A stretch of DNA of 64,000 nt from Schistocephalus solidus (lineage: Eukaryota; Platyhelminthes; Cestoda; Diphyllobothriidea; Diphyllobothriidae): contig WEDG01002106.1 of assembly GCA_017591395.1 (NCBI GenBank), positions 1 through 64,000 on the forward strand. Direction: 5' to 3'. A model generated the notes under the pieces. The model searched no databases. It saw only the letters and a list, made by a program, of their open reading frames with translations, and was not told the DNA's origin. Positions 41,860 to 53,925 of this stretch are shown here, one piece after another (the stretch's first letter is position 1; every line of letters begins with the position of its first letter). A program made the translations under genes and the position numbers.

Positions 41860-43800
41860 GCGAATTGGCAGACACCTTTGAACTCCCCAAGGTCACTAAG
41901 AAAAATCATCGATACATAAGGAACAGTCAAAAAGAGATTTACATAATGGCAAGCGGAAGCAAGCAGCCGTCGGGTACTTGAAAAGAATAAACATATACGT
42001 CTACTCATAAGTAAATATCATTGTTATTGCAAATTGGCAAGCAGCTGGTGAGTGAGTCAAATAAACAGAGACCGTGCTTTCGTCCACTTGAATCCTCCAA
42101 CCCGGACGGTCTATGAGGAATCGAGACACCGATTGAATTGAGGTAGTTGAATTGCCTTGATGGAACTTCAGTTTTGAGAACATCCGTTTTTCAAGGTATT
42201 TTACTGACAAAAAAGCATTTCGCTTTAGTAGGCTTAAGCAGGAAGTGTACGGTACCTTATACCAGAAGGCAATAGCTTTACGATGTGCCTGTAACCGTTT
42301 TATACGAAAGGAACCATCAGGCATGCCAGGAGACGTATCCGTAACAAATTTCAGTTGTAACTAGCCATCACCGGTTTAGTATGGTAAACTGTCCTATGCA
42401 ATTCCTGCGAGCCCGTATTACCTTAGGCAACAGTGGCATTCATGCTAACGTCTGCATGCAGGTATTGCTACATTTTGTTTTTCGGCATATTGTAGAACGG
42501 ACGATGGGAGCCGTGAAGAGTAGAAGCATCACTGAACGCACTCCACGCTCGTACGCACACAGGGAAATTGAGAATACTATAAGGTCAGCTAATGCAATCG
42601 AGTACAGTCAGGCTAATGTGGTCATTTCCATTCATTTAGTCCGGGCCTGTAGGAATAAAATGCAATTGTGGGCATTCAACAAGCTGGTTGACGGGGTTGC
42701 CGTTCGGTGCCTAAACTGCTGGAAGTCCATATTTACTACTAGCTGATTGCCAGTTTCGACGATATTGGAGATTTTCCTGCCTTAAGTATGGGGCACGCCG
42801 ATAATGGAGTGTGCTGACAAAATGGGCATATCCCATACAACGGATATCATGTGGTTTGCTGTGCGCAGGAATAAATGTCCCGATAGCCTTTGATGAGACG
42901 TTACCCAATTAGGTGGCGATGAGAATGAAGTACGAGTTGATGGGACCTTGATAAGTCGGCCAAAGTACACCATTAATCACCTTAAACGGCAGGATTGGAT
43001 TATAGGTATGTACAAAACTGAACGCCGAAAAGCCCTAGTCGAATTGCTGAACTATCGAAGTGCTGTTTCCCTAACCATTATATAAGGAAGTGGGTAGCTC
43101 CGGGTAGTCTTGTTGTAATTGATCAAAGTTACATGAATAAGCTAGCATTATCCCCTCATTCATATCGAAGTTCTGCAAAGGCTGCAGATATATGAATAGA
43201 TAGATGTTTTATTTGAGTGCCCGGAAGGTCACTGTCATTGGATAAAATCAATTAAACCAAGTGCGAAATCGTGTACAGTTAGGTTTTACTAGTAAGTCAG
43301 CTATTGCCGTTGACAATTAACGCAAATCAGTGTGGTCAAAAAATTAGATAAAAGAGCAGACAGTGAAAAAAAACTCCTTGGGCATTTTAATGGAAGAGGC
43401 ATATCTGAATGGGGTTTGTGAGATTTTAAGGAGAAAAACACTGACGCTCCTAGGTGAAAAACATACGCGTTTGCTAAGACCGATATGCTGAGGAGAGCGT
43501 CTGAGCGTTCAAAACGCTCTGCATCGTGGGAGAAATCATTAAACGGCAGAGGCTACGTTTTAGCAGCACAGGTGTGATCCCAATGCGTATCGACGGGCCA
43601 TAAGCGTAACCGTCAAGGATACTAGACAGGGGAAACCTTCGCAGGCAGACTCCGTTCGCTTAGGGTCGAACGAGGAAAGGACCGTAGGGATCGTGATGCT
43701 CATGGTAGAATTGCCAGAGAAGCAACTACGATCTTTTCATTGCTGATTTCTCAGACCACCAACAGAGGAGCCCGAAACGATCGTCAGCAGTCCGAGTAGG
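41860..43800. other. No gene recognised
   Basis: Frames at 42,324-42,001 (minus), 42,381-42,746 (plus) and 42,973-42,711 (minus) have no family I can name. A LINE-terminus-like sequence 'tttatttgagtgcccggaag' lies at 43,210-43,230, and a diverged copy of the 843/2,985 repeat at about 43,330-43,460. Confidence 0.4.
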
Positions 43801-43809
43801 GTCAACACC

Positions 43810-44210
43810 GCGAATATCTTAACGAGTCTTCTATGGAGATGTCGCCATGGGTTATTGTCGACAACGGGTCAGAAGCGACGCTTCAAGGATACTCTGAAGA
43901 CTTCCTTGAAGCAACTGCATTTCAACCTGGTAAAGTGGGAGGAACTTGCCAGGAACCAACTGACCTGGAGGAGGATATTGACGACAGAAAAAGCAATCGA
44001 TGAAGCCAACCGGATCTCCGGCGAGGTCAAAAGACCGGCAAGCATGTTTTAAGCGCTTTGGACCAAAACCACCAATCCTCAAGCCCTCTCAACATGCCAA
44101 CTCTGCCAAAGGTACCTTCTATGCCTGACTCGGTCTGGTCGGACACTTTCGGACGCAATGCAACGACATCCGACAACATCAACTTCTGTGTCAACAGAGA
44201 AAAGGCAGAG
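43810..44210 (+). pseudogene. RTE basic tail fragment
   Basis: The plus strand reads 'RVFYGDVAMGY', then 'GQKRRFKDTLKTSLKQLHFN', 'WEELARNQLTWRRILTTEKA' and 'IDEANRISGEVKR', followed by a damaged finger 'CQLCQRYLLCLTRSG'. These match the tail of the RTE at 19.2-19.4 kb. It starts abruptly within the RT C-terminus. Confidence 0.75.
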
Positions 44211-44322
44211 GGGAGAAAGGGCTGAAAATCAAAGACGGTCAAATAGTCCAGAATAAGGTGTCTTTCCTGTTGTCAAAACCTGTAACAATGAGAGTTGGGT
44301 CTCCCGGACGAAACGATCATTG

Positions 44323-47300
44323 AGGGTCCTCTCCGTAAATGTACAAAGCTTGCTCAAAAAGCTAGAGGAATTTAGAAATGAAGTGGATGAAATTAATCTA
44401 GGCATTATGGCTTTCACTGAAACGTGGCTTTCTGTAGACATTGCTGATTCCTAAATATCTCTTAGAGGATATCAGCAATTCAGGAGAGATAGACCAAGTC
44501 AAGTAGGAGGAGTCATATGTTGTCACTCACAAGCTGAACGTTTTGGTTGACGTACATATTCTAGTACGTGGTGCGGAAATCTTAATAATAATAATAATAA
44601 TAATAGTTGTATTTAATGCCAGTTTACAGGCATTATCAGACGAAATATGTAGTGGGGATCAGGCTGGCAGTGAAACAAACTCCTGCATATATATAATGTT
44701 TAGTATTTTTTCGAATTTTTATGTTATTCAGGAGAAAAATCGGCTGCCTGTGGGATGATAGCGGGTCAGATCGGGGAAACACTAGCACAAGGGCACTTTG
44801 CTTGCAGTCTCTCTGTCTTTGAAAGAAACGGGGGTTCTGCCTCAGACAAGAGTGCATCCGTGGACGGTTGCTCACTGTCTGCCGAAGAAGTTAATGGGTG
44901 CAGGCTGCAGAGACGGTGCCATCGCCCTCAAGGTAAGACCTGGGATCTGGCTCAGATACCGCACACTCTGTCAAACCGGAAAGCAGATTCTCCCCTGTCG
45001 GCCATCAGAATTCTTGGAAACTGTTCTGAGTGCCAGAAAACTAGTAATAGTTCTCTTAAACGAAGAATCACTTCGCGGTTTGGTTATATTCTGAAGTAGT
45101 TTATTCCATATGGATATGTCGTTTACTGAAAAGATCCGACGATACTTAACTGTGCGAGCTAATAGAATAAATAAAAATACATTTAACTGACTGCTGCGCC
45201 GAGAGTGGTCAGGGGATTAAATGTACGACTATTCAAAAGCTCAAACAGTAAAAAAGAGTCCCTTCTGTAATCGGTGAAACCATAAGGGATCAATGTTTAT
45301 AAGCCCAAAGCGTTCTTAATTTGTCATATTACGGTGCTCCGAAGATACTACTCTTTTCGTAAAGAAGTGCTGGACCGATTCGTATTTCTTCTGTTCACTA
45401 GCGCGCATTACTATATCATCTAAGTATTCCAGATCACTGACGATATCGGTTGTCTACCGTTCGCCTTATTAGACTTCTGATCAGGTTCTCATTCACATAC
45501 CGAAAATGTACAAAGCCAGCAAAATGAAAGATGTCCTCATCGTTGGGGATTTTAATGCTCCTGGTATTGACTGGATAACATGGACTGCGCAGGGAAGGCC
45601 AGCTAACTTCAAGCACAAACTAATACAATTGGCAACAGACAAACTTACCTGTCAGAATGTCACCTTTGGAACGTGGACGAGAGAAGGATAACACGAGATG
45701 AGGAGAATGTGCTAGACCTACAGAATCGACAGCCATATGGGTCAAGCGATCACATTCGCTGTAATTCGAGTACTCACTGTTTTCAAATCAAATTTGCCCG
45801 ATAGGTGAGAAAGAAACATTTCGAAGGGGTACTACTCAGTTATGAGAAGACAAATGTAAGGGATATACTGGGAAACAGAACTAAATGGTGGAGCCAATAA
45901 CGAATGGATGACTTTCAGTTCGTTATTGAAAAGGATAGTTTACCTGAACTGTCCTCTCATATAAAAAAACAACCACAAACCACCCAAAGTGAATAAAATC
46001 AAACTTGCAGGTTTCTTTCAAAAAATATCTTCTGGAGGCGTTACAGATAAACCGATTCCGATGCTCACTTACAGCAGCAACGCAACGAGGCGAGGCTACT
46101 ACGCTTCGTAGGAACTTCAAACTGAAAAAATCGTTGGAACACCAACAATGCTATAGGGGTACATACAGAGTACAAAGAGAACTCAGGAAATGATTCCTGC
46201 CCTTAGGTCTGCAGACGGAAAACTGGAGAAAGATGAACAGGTTAAGACATACCTTCTTTCCAAATGCTTTTACACCGTCTTCATCCGAGAGCATAATACT
46301 TTTCCTGCTATTCCACCCATTTGTCAACCAAGGTTGCCCCCTGCTTTCCCTTCATCCTCCACCTCTTCCTCCACAACAGAGCACCTAGACTTTTAACTGA
46401 CCATAGTTAAAATCAAATTACTCCGTATAAAACCACTCAAGTTGCCTGAGCCGGATAGAATTCCTGCATTAGCACTTAGAGAACTTGCTGATAAACTATG
46501 TGAACCACTGTCCATTATATTCCAAAAGTTCTATGAAGAAAGCAAACTCCCGGAAAAATGGAAATGTGCATTCATCTCCCCAATCTATAAAGGAGGTTCA
46601 CGACCGGACTGTGAAAATTACCGCCCTGTCAGTTTAACTTGCAGAGCTTTTAAAATGATGGAGCATATTATCAAGTGGCATCTAACGGGCTATCTATAAA
46701 ACAACCAAATCTTATGTGATTTCCAACACGGCTTCCGTCCGGGAAGTTCCTGTCTAATGAGGGCTCTTCAGTCGTAAGAGAAGTGGACAAAGGCCACATA
46801 TAATGGTTATCAAGTAGATGTCATATTTGTTACTTCAAGAAGGCCTTAGACAGCATACCACACAGGCTTCTTTGGAACGTAGAAATTCAAGGAAAACTTT
46901 TCTATTGGATCAATAATTTCTTGTCTTTTAGAGTACAGAGAGTTTTTGTCATTGGAAACTCTAGCTCGGAATGGGCAAACGTAGAAATTGGTGTCCCACA
47001 GGTTTCTGTTTTGGGCACGCTATTCTTCATTATCTACGTGAACGACTGTCACAATGACTTAGATTGTGAAGCTGCCATGTTTGCAGATGACATTAAAATA
47101 TGGACTGAAGTCAGCTGCGCTGACGACGCAAAAGGATTACAATCGATTATCGACCAGGTGGCTACTTTAGTTTAATGTCCAAAGTGTGTGATCCTACACA
47201 AAAACGCCGGTCGAAAATTATCTCAGACACACCAGGACTTTATTAATGGCACTGAATTTAAAGAGGTGGGAGCACAAAGATCTGGGCATGTGGACAAATG

Positions 47301-47590
47301 TGAATTCGACGCCATCAGAACACGCTAAGAAAGCAGTCCAGAAGGCAACGTGAATGCTGCATTGGATCAGACGTGTGTTTAAAATTTTCCCCTCTGATCT
47401 CTTTGGAAAAGTCTTTGGCGTCTTCGTGAGACCGCATCTTGATTACGGAATACCAGCCTGGAGACCGTGGGTAACGAAAGATGTTGACCTCCTCGAACAG
47501 GTGCGACGGAGAGCAAAGAAGATGGTCAACGGTCTTAAGGTTTAACCATACCAAGATAGATTGAAAAAGCTTGACTTTAATTCACTTTTA
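44323..47590 (+). mobile_element. CR1-like LINE copy C, near-complete ORF2, interrupted
   Basis: The plus strand encodes endonuclease 'LRVLSVNVQSLLKKLEEFRN' and 'AFTETWLSVDIADS' (44,323-44,584). A foreign LINE end is inserted at 44,585-45,445. The endonuclease then resumes: 'VYRSPY', 'KDVLIVGDFNAPGIDW' (45,448-45,580). RT follows: 'EPDRIPALALRELADKL', 'PIYKGGSRPDCENYRPVSLT' (46,442-46,640), 'FQHGFRPGSSC', 'GVPQVSVLGTLFFIIYVNDC' and 'AAMFADDIKIW' (46,921-47,110), thumb 'FGVFVRPHLDYGIPAWRPW' (47,354-47,545). Frameshifts and stops (K-A-L-D-S in a shifted frame near 46,850) make it a pseudo-element. Confidence 0.85.
44585..45445 (-). mobile_element. LINE 3' end nested in copy C endonuclease
   Basis: On the plus strand it opens with (AAT)n and a hairpin (44,614-44,635), that is, the 3' terminus of a minus-strand LINE. 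The following about 500 bp match, in inverted form, 59,460-59,905 and resemble 63,195-63,660. The last part, to about 45,440, is the RT C-terminal region, matching 1,110-1,380 and 59,080-59,340. The endonuclease frame of the host LINE stops before and resumes after it, so this insertion is younger than copy C. Confidence 0.8.
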
Positions 47591-47789
47591 GTCGCTTTAT
47601 TGAGGGAATAAGGCTTTTGCCCTTGAGCTCCCTATTCATATTCAAAAATTTCAATATAATAAGCGTTTACAGCAATGAATTTGACAAATGAAAATGTAAG
47701 GTCGTCGATATGTGTGGGCCAGGTGCGTGCTCACGCTACTGACACAATCTTCATTATACGTTTAATAGTTTCTTAGTAAATGAGTATCC

Positions 47790-49546
47790 AGTTTGCATTT
47801 AAATGTGTCAACAGTTTCTGGAAAGGACCACATCGTCAGGAATTCCGTTCCATGCTCCAACGAGCATCTGCGAAAAAACGTTCCGACGAACGTCCGTGGG
47901 AACCAACTTCCTCTGCAGTTTATAGAGATAACCCCCCAGATGTTCCGTCACAGCCAATTCGAAGAAGTCAGCGAATTCTAGGGCACACTTGTGACAATCC
48001 GGTAGGTTTGGATGAGTTCACCACATAGTTGCCTGAAATTGAGAGGAAAAAATCAAGTTCAGCCGGTCTGCCTTCGTAAGGCAGATGACTAAGATTCTTG
48101 ACCGTCTTCGTAGCCCTCGCCTGCAGTCGTTCCAGCTGTAGGTAATCTTTCTTAAACCACGGATTACAGGCCTGGACGGCATACTCAAAGGGAGATCGAA
48201 CAAATGCCCCATAGGTTTTTCAGAATATTTCTTTATCAATCTGCACAAATCAACGTCTCAGCGCAAATAAGACGCGAGTTTAGCTGCATTTAAACACTGT
48301 GAAGATGGTTTGAGTGAGGAGTTTATTAGAATACCGAGGTCCTTCTGTTCCTCGAAAATTGAAAGGGGCTGCCCATCGAGAAGGTTTTGGTAGGAATCAT
48401 CCTCCTCACTGGTCCTTTTGGTACGGCGTCTTAGGACCATACACTTCCCAACGTTAAAATTTAGGTGCCAATGAGCAGACCAGCTGCTAAGATGGTTGAA
48501 ACTCTCTTGAAGTGCGTGCCTATCGGCATCAGATCTGATGGCCCTCCACAGTTAAACATCGTCTGAAAACATGACGGCGCTACAACCCAGGTCGTCAACA
48601 CAGTCGTTGACGTACACTAAGAAAAGTAACGGCCCTAAGACGGACCCTCGAGGAACCATACTTAGAACCAGAGTAGGTGTTGACCTCGAGGTATCGATAA
48701 GCACAGTTTGCAATCTTCCTGTAAGAAAATCTGCGATCCATGTCAGCAGCATTCCTCTTATGCCAATTGCAGATATAATATAGATAAGAAGTTTGTGTAG
48801 GACACTGTCAATCGCCTTCTTGAAATCAGTGTAGATGACGTAAACCCTACCATCTTCGTCCAATTTACGAGTCCATTGCTCTGTGGAGAGCAATAAAGTG
48901 GAAAGACACGAGCAATTTTGTCTGAAGCCTTGCTGGAGCTCTGAGAGTAAGCAGTTTTCTTCCAGGAATTTTATGGGGGTCTTCTTAATTATTGCTTCCA
49001 TTATTTTACAGCAAATGGGGGTTAGGCTCAGGCCGATAATTTTTCACATAGGATCGAGACCCACTCTTGTAAATGGGGTATATATTTGCTGCTTTCCATT
49101 CAGATGCCAGTTTCCCTGGTTCAAATGACAAATTGAGTAAATGCTCTAGTGGTTTTGAGAGTTCGCAGGCAAGTTCTTTCAAGAAATTTACCGGTAAATC
49201 GTCTGGACCAGATGACTTTGCTTCTTTCACATTTTGCAGTTCTCATTCCACGAGAGGTATCAGGAAAGTATATACATTCAAGCAATGAACCAGCGTTTAT
49301 AAAGGCACTGTTGACATTGTTAAGCTGAAGTTCAGGTACTCTAGTGAATGTCGAGGCCAAGAACCAACCTAAGTGCTCGGCTTTCTTGCAATTTTCACAG
49401 ACTTGAACACCATTCTCATCCATAAGTACTGCAATTGGGTCCTTATTTTTTAACCGACTATTGATATAATGGAACAAAATTTTAGGCTTATTTTCCGCCT
49501 GCTGTATAGTTCTTGATTTATAGTTCTTCCTCGCCTGGCGGGTCAT
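47790..49546 (-). pseudogene. LINE reverse transcriptase (copy D)
   Basis: It runs from the linker 'RTIQQAENKPKILFHYINSR' (49,500), 'SSGPDDLPVNFLKELA' and 'WKAANIYPIYKSGSRSYVKN' (49,230-49,010) to the frame 49,001-48,552 with 'LQQGFRQNCSCLSTLLLSTE', 'VIYTDFKKAIDSV', 'RGSVLGPLLFLVYVNDCVDD' and 'AVMFSDDV'. The catalytic box is FSDD instead of FADD. The thumb 'FEEQKDLGILINSSLKPSSQ' (48,440-48,258) and C-terminus 'RSPFEYAVQACNPWFKK' (48,200) follow. It is related to copies A and C. Confidence 0.85.
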
Positions 49547-49705
49547 TTTTTGACAGCATCGTTAATGACGAAATTCCTTGAGGTGTTCTGTTGACCCTAT
49601 TTCCCTGAATACCTTCCATTTTTTTATTTTTCTTCAGGGAGGGCGACTAGTCTTTTTTGCACCTTCACTGGACAAAAGCGTTCAAATAGGTCGAATCAAA
49701 CCATT

Positions 49706-50577
49706 TTAAACGATCGCCAGTCCTCCGCTCGATTCACGTTTGAGCAAACAATCCCATTTAACGGACATCAGTTCTTTCTTCATCGCGTTAAAATCAGCCT
49801 TTTGTATATTTCGCTTGCCTTCCTTTCTCTTCTGGCGCTGTGAATAAAGTGAGTTATCCCACAGCAGCGTATTGTGGTCACTCTTACCTAGGTTTGCAAT
49901 AGAAAACACTTCATCAATGTCAGAGAATTTTTTCATAAATATTAGTTCCAGGCAATTGGCTCTCTGGTTCTCTCTAAATCTCATTGGTATGTTAACCTTC
50001 TGTACCAGAGGTTGATCGACAGTGAGATCCATTAACTTGCTACCGAAAGGAAGTTGGTGCACTGTCAACTGTCATAGTCTACTGTAGGTACATTGAAATC
50101 TCCAGCAATAAGCACCTCCTGGTAACTTGCTTCTTCCTCTACCAAATGAAGGATTGAATCATCAGCGGCAATTGAAGTGTTTGGTGGTCTGTAGATCGTC
50201 AAGAATTGTAGGTTTTGTGAACAATTCTTTTTGATCTTTATCTCAGAAATTCATATGCAGGGATGAGTGCGTGCGCTCGTTTGACTACCAAGATTCCTCT
50301 CCTTAAGTATACGGCCACTCTACCTCCCTGTCTTTTTTGTCGGTCTCTTCGAAAGAGCTGGCATCCAACCATCGAAACCTCACTATCCATGATTTTGACG
50401 TTGAACCGCGTTTCCGTAATGGCAATGACATCGGGGGTTCGGTCTGAGAAGAGTGCCTTGAGTTCGTCTATTTTTCGAAAGAAGACTCTGAGCATTGGTA
50501 TACAAAAATCTCAATTTAGCCTGGGTAACTCCTCCATATAGACTTCTGCTCATTTCTTGGGATTGAATGCTTTCCAA
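49706..50577 (-). pseudogene. LINE AP-endonuclease domain (copy D)
   Basis: Motifs in order: 'KLRFLYTNAQSLLSK' start (50,540), 'PDVIAITETRF' (50,430, catalytic E in T-E-T), 'LFRRDRQKRQGGRVAVYLR' (50,360), a damaged G-D-F-N block near 50,100, and 'NCLELIFMKKFSDI' with 'LGKSDHNTLLWD', the catalytic S-D-H, near 49,880. Most active-site residues are still readable across frames, so this is the best endonuclease in the window. Confidence 0.85.
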
Positions 50578-50649
50578 GATGGACTGGTGTCCATCCCGCT
50601 CACGCTGATTTCTGATGAGTAGTCGTCAACCAAAAGAAAGACCGCTTCA

Positions 50650-51440
50650 TTAATTTTTTTTCCATCCTTTTCTGGAGCCATTTTCCTCCTGTTCGGTTCT
50701 CCTCTTCAGTTCTGTTCTCAGCATCATCATTTTTTGCACTTCCGTTGGTTCATAATCCGGCTGAAAAAACACATCCCGGTGTGAACTATGCAGAGCCGTT
50801 CTCCATTCTAGGAGGTGTGAAGCCTGAACCTTATTTTTAAGAATGATTTTAAGAGGCCCCAGTGATGATAGTTTATAATGAAACATGCGGTTTCCCTAAA
50901 CGGAATGCTTTGTGCACGGTAACGCATTGGACCTCTTGAAGAATCGAATTTGAGTATGCTTGGAAAATAGTGAGGTAATGTTCTACCCTTTCCTTTGCAA
51001 TCAGATAAGTGGACTCAGAGTCCCTTTTATAATGACATAGCGCTTTCGGTTGAAATTTTCGTTTGATGAGTTGGTGCTCTGATTTGTTGATAGGGCATCA
51101 GTATCAGGAAGCATTCTTCTTTGGTCAACGATGCTATTTGCGTCAGTATGAGCAACGATGCCGTAAAGTTAATGGCGAACCCCTTTTGGGAACTTTGCCA
51201 ATTTTTCTGCATTTGCTCCTGTATCACCAGCAGAGGATTCCACTTGAGCATCTATCGGTAAGAAGTAGCTTCGTTGGGAGTTGGAACCCATTTTTTTGTG
51301 AAATCATCTTGGCCTTTTTCGACTTCAAATTCTTTGTCTTTGGTCCTTCAACTTCTACGAACATTTCAACGTCACTCTTTTGTTGGATCCTCCAGCAACG
51401 ATGCCACATATATTTGTGTAGCCAGAGCATTACTACTTCC
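50650..51440 (-). pseudogene. Probable ORF1 of CR1-like copy D
   Basis: Minus-strand frames 51,430-51,027 and 50,886-50,650, with gaps, end in 'HSSHRDVFFQPDYEPTEVQK', 'LRTELKRRTEQEENG'. The pattern D-x-T/E-P-x-E-x-Q-K...L-R-x-E-L-K-x-R...E is what CR1-type ORF1 proteins show at the end of their nucleic-acid-binding region. Position directly upstream of the endonuclease supports this. Two frameshifts are visible. Confidence 0.5.
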
Positions 51441-51519
51441 GTCTGAGCTGGATGACAGTAGTAATCTGCATAAGCTATTTGATCTCACTTTCGAAGGAAG
51501 GAAATGTCTTCCGATTAAC

Positions 51520-51880
51520 TGAGCTCCGTAGACGCAATGTATTTTACCTTTACATTAGGTATTCTTGAGGAAGCTATATTTGCATAGGTAATTTCTTTGG
51601 TTGTATTTCTCCTTGTTTCGGTTTTTTGCCGGATGAACAATGAATCTTCTCTTTTAGATCGGCCATTTCTTGTTTCAATTTACTTATCTATTTCTCCATC
51701 AAAATCAATTTCTGTAAGAGACGTTAAAATCCCATGCCCTTTTCGTCCTCGTAGGTGACATTTATTAGTGTAATCAGGGATTTTGCCCGCTTAGCAGAAG
51801 AAGAATGAGTAACAGAATATCTGTATTTGCCATCTTTTTCTGTTGGTATACAATTTTGAGGACACTTTTTAACGTATCAG
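51520..51880. other. No gene recognised
   Basis: Between LINE copy D and the gypsy pol there is only short-frame sequence; no LTR is recognisable. Confidence 0.4.
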
Positions 51881-51884
51881 AGAG

Positions 51885-53610
51885 AACCTTGCGGATACAT
51901 CTGTCCTTTGTCATCATCTAACTTATGCCCCACTCTTCATTATTGTTGATGCTTCCAATTGTGCCATATGTGCAGACCTTCAGCAACATACCTCCGCAGG
52001 CATCCCTTCCAAACTCATTACAGCATTTTTGGTAGAGTAATCCTCGCTATTTAATTGTCGTAAAAAAATTTGTCACTATGTTGAAGACAGAGATTTTGCA
52101 TTTATATGGACCACAAACCACGTATACCTTCTCTACTCCCACTGAAAAGAATTCACCCGGTGAGGCCCACCATCTCGATTTTACTTCTCAAGTAACTATA
52201 GATATTTGATTTATAAAAGGCCTTTCTAATCAAGTCGCTGACTGTCATTCTAGACCTTAAATCAACACCATTCCAAACCCTTCCATTGACTTTCAGCACC
52301 TGTTGGAACTACAGCACCAGCCGAATTTTCCTGAACACCTTGAACATACTAGTCTTGAGATAAAGGCCATTCCTTTGTCTGCGGTACTATCTGTGATACC
52401 ATCTTGTGTGACGAACCACAGGGTTCCTCTCAACCTGTGGTACCAAGTGAGATGAAACTAGATGTTTTTACCGCGTTGCTCAATCTTGCTCATCCTGGCA
52501 TCCGGGCTATCCAACGTCTTGTCAGTGAGCGTTTCGTCTGGCCCAGCATGAACACTAATATCCACTTTTGCACCCGTTCATGCTTGTCTTATCAGAATGC
52601 CAAAAATGGACGGCACAAAAAAGCCCCATTAGTACTTTTTCTTGCACCGAACGCACGCTTTGCACATGTGCAAATAGATCTATAAAGGTACTTTACAACC
52701 ATCCAGCGGTTTTAATTACATCCTTAATGCAATTGATCGATTGAAGCGGCGATCCAGCGTAACTATATTTTCCAACATACCTTTGGATACTATCACTCAC
52801 GCATTTATGGAATACTGGATCTCCCATTTTGGTGTTTTCTCAACTATCACCACCGCTAAAGGTCAGCAATTTGAGTCTAGACATTTTGATGGCCTTATAG
52901 ACCTCGGATGTTCTCGCATACGTACGACGGCCTATCACCCCTTATCAAACGGATCAGCTGAGCGTTTTCATCAACAATTCAAAGCCTCAATCCGGACCTT
53001 TGACGACCCCACCATTGTAGAGAGCATCCTCCGTTGGTCATGCTCGGAAGCCATACCACGCTCCAACCCGACTTGGAGTACTCCTCTGCTGAACTTGTTT
53101 ACGGAACTACCCTTAAGATTTCTGGGGATTATTTTCAAGCAGAGTCCAAGCTTAGCCGACATGGATCCTATAGATTATGTCAAAGGATAACAACGAGCTG
53201 TGGAGGTATCCTCCACGCGCTCGAGCAAGTAAGTCATAGGTCAACGTTAACCTGCTTGCGTTCTCTTTTGTGATTTTCCGCGTAGATGGTTTTCGTTAGT
53301 CACTAAAACAACCCTTTGACGTACCATTTCGAGTTCTAACATGCACGGACAAGTATTTCAAATTCATCCGTGGCGAACGCACCAAGGTAGTATCAGTCGA
53401 CCTCGTGATGATGGCGTATACCAAGCCTTTTTAAACTGTCCCAACAGCACAGCCTTTTCCACCTGCTATAGTTCGTCATCCAATTTCCCAGGCTTGGCTC
53501 ACACCAGATAACCCTGCGCTTCCCCCTTCGCCACCAACTCCACCCCTTACGCGCATTGGTCATCATGTCCATTTCCCTGACTATCACCAACTTGTACATT
53601 ATGCGTAATT
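51885..53610 (+). mobile_element. Ty3/gypsy-type pol 3' half, degraded
   Basis: The plus strand encodes the RNase H region ('APLFIIVDASNCAICADLQQ' near 51,930, with D-A-S; 'EAHHLDFTSQV' near 52,165), the linker 'FIKGLSNQVAD', integrase (52,404-53,190) and a proline-rich C-terminus ending 'TRIGHHVHFPDYHQLVHYA' at about 53,606. Protease and RT are absent upstream and no flanking LTRs can be paired, so only a fragment remains. Frameshifts occur near 52,080, 52,260, 52,690 and 53,060. Confidence 0.8.
52404..53190 (+). pseudogene. Gypsy integrase domain
   Basis: Frame 52,404-52,685 has the zinc-binding H-P-G-I-R-A-I-Q-R-L-V and C-x-x-C region: 'AHPGIRAIQRLVSERFVWPS', with the C-x-x-C read as 'CLSYQNAK', so the second cysteine is lost. 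Frame 52,741-53,190 holds the catalytic core: 'HFGVFSTITTAKGQQFESRH' (usual T-D-R-G, so the aspartate is changed) and 'TTAYHPLSNGSAERFHQQFK', with the catalytic Glu present. After a shift, 'AELVYGTTLKISGDYF' matches the end of gypsy integrases. It would insert element cDNA into the genome; this copy is inactive. Confidence 0.8.
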
Positions 53611-53675
53611 TTTATATGTTTTCATCACATAACATTTTGAACTGCGTTCTCCTAGGAGGAGGATCCCCCAATAAG

Positions 53676-53780
53676 CTGATAAACAACTGCTGGAAAGGGT
53701 ATTTAAAAATGCTTTCAAGAAAGCTTTTGATCGACTACAAAAGCGTGGCCTTAAGCCATCACAGGACAACAACCTGCAAG
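53676..53780 (+). CDS. Unrecognised host gene, penultimate exon
   Basis: Read in phase 1 after an AG at 53,674-53,675, the exon gives 'DKQLLERVFKNAFKKAFDRL', 'QKRGLKPSQDNNLQ' and leaves one G at the donor CAAG|GTTAGT. A TAA in this frame just upstream fixes the acceptor, though its pyrimidine tract is weak. Length is 105 nt, a multiple of three. The product is a strongly amphipathic, Lys-rich helix. No family is recognised, and upstream exons were not found; the gypsy fragment and LINE copy D lie there. An alternative is that it belongs to the 3' region of the gypsy element. Confidence 0.4.
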
Positions 53781-53925
53781 GTTAGTCAGCTAAAGATTAT
53801 TCTAATTACATTACTTACCTTACCCACAGTTACTGTTGGATATTACTAACACTTATATTCTATTTAAATATGTAAAATACATTAAAAGTGTATAACTTAC
53901 AAATTTTCTTATTGTTTCCTTTCAG

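Larger units (their letters stand above)
47595..51440 (-). mobile_element. CR1-like LINE copy D, nearly full-length
   Basis: Reading the minus strand, a possible ORF1 (51,440-50,650) is followed by AP-endonuclease (50,577-49,706), RT (49,546-47,790) and a 3' terminus at 47,595 ('tttattgagggaataaggct' on plus), similar to the terminus of copy A at 3,627. Stops and frameshifts are scattered throughout. It is tail-to-tail with copy C, and the two 3' ends lie within about 20 bp. Confidence 0.85.
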
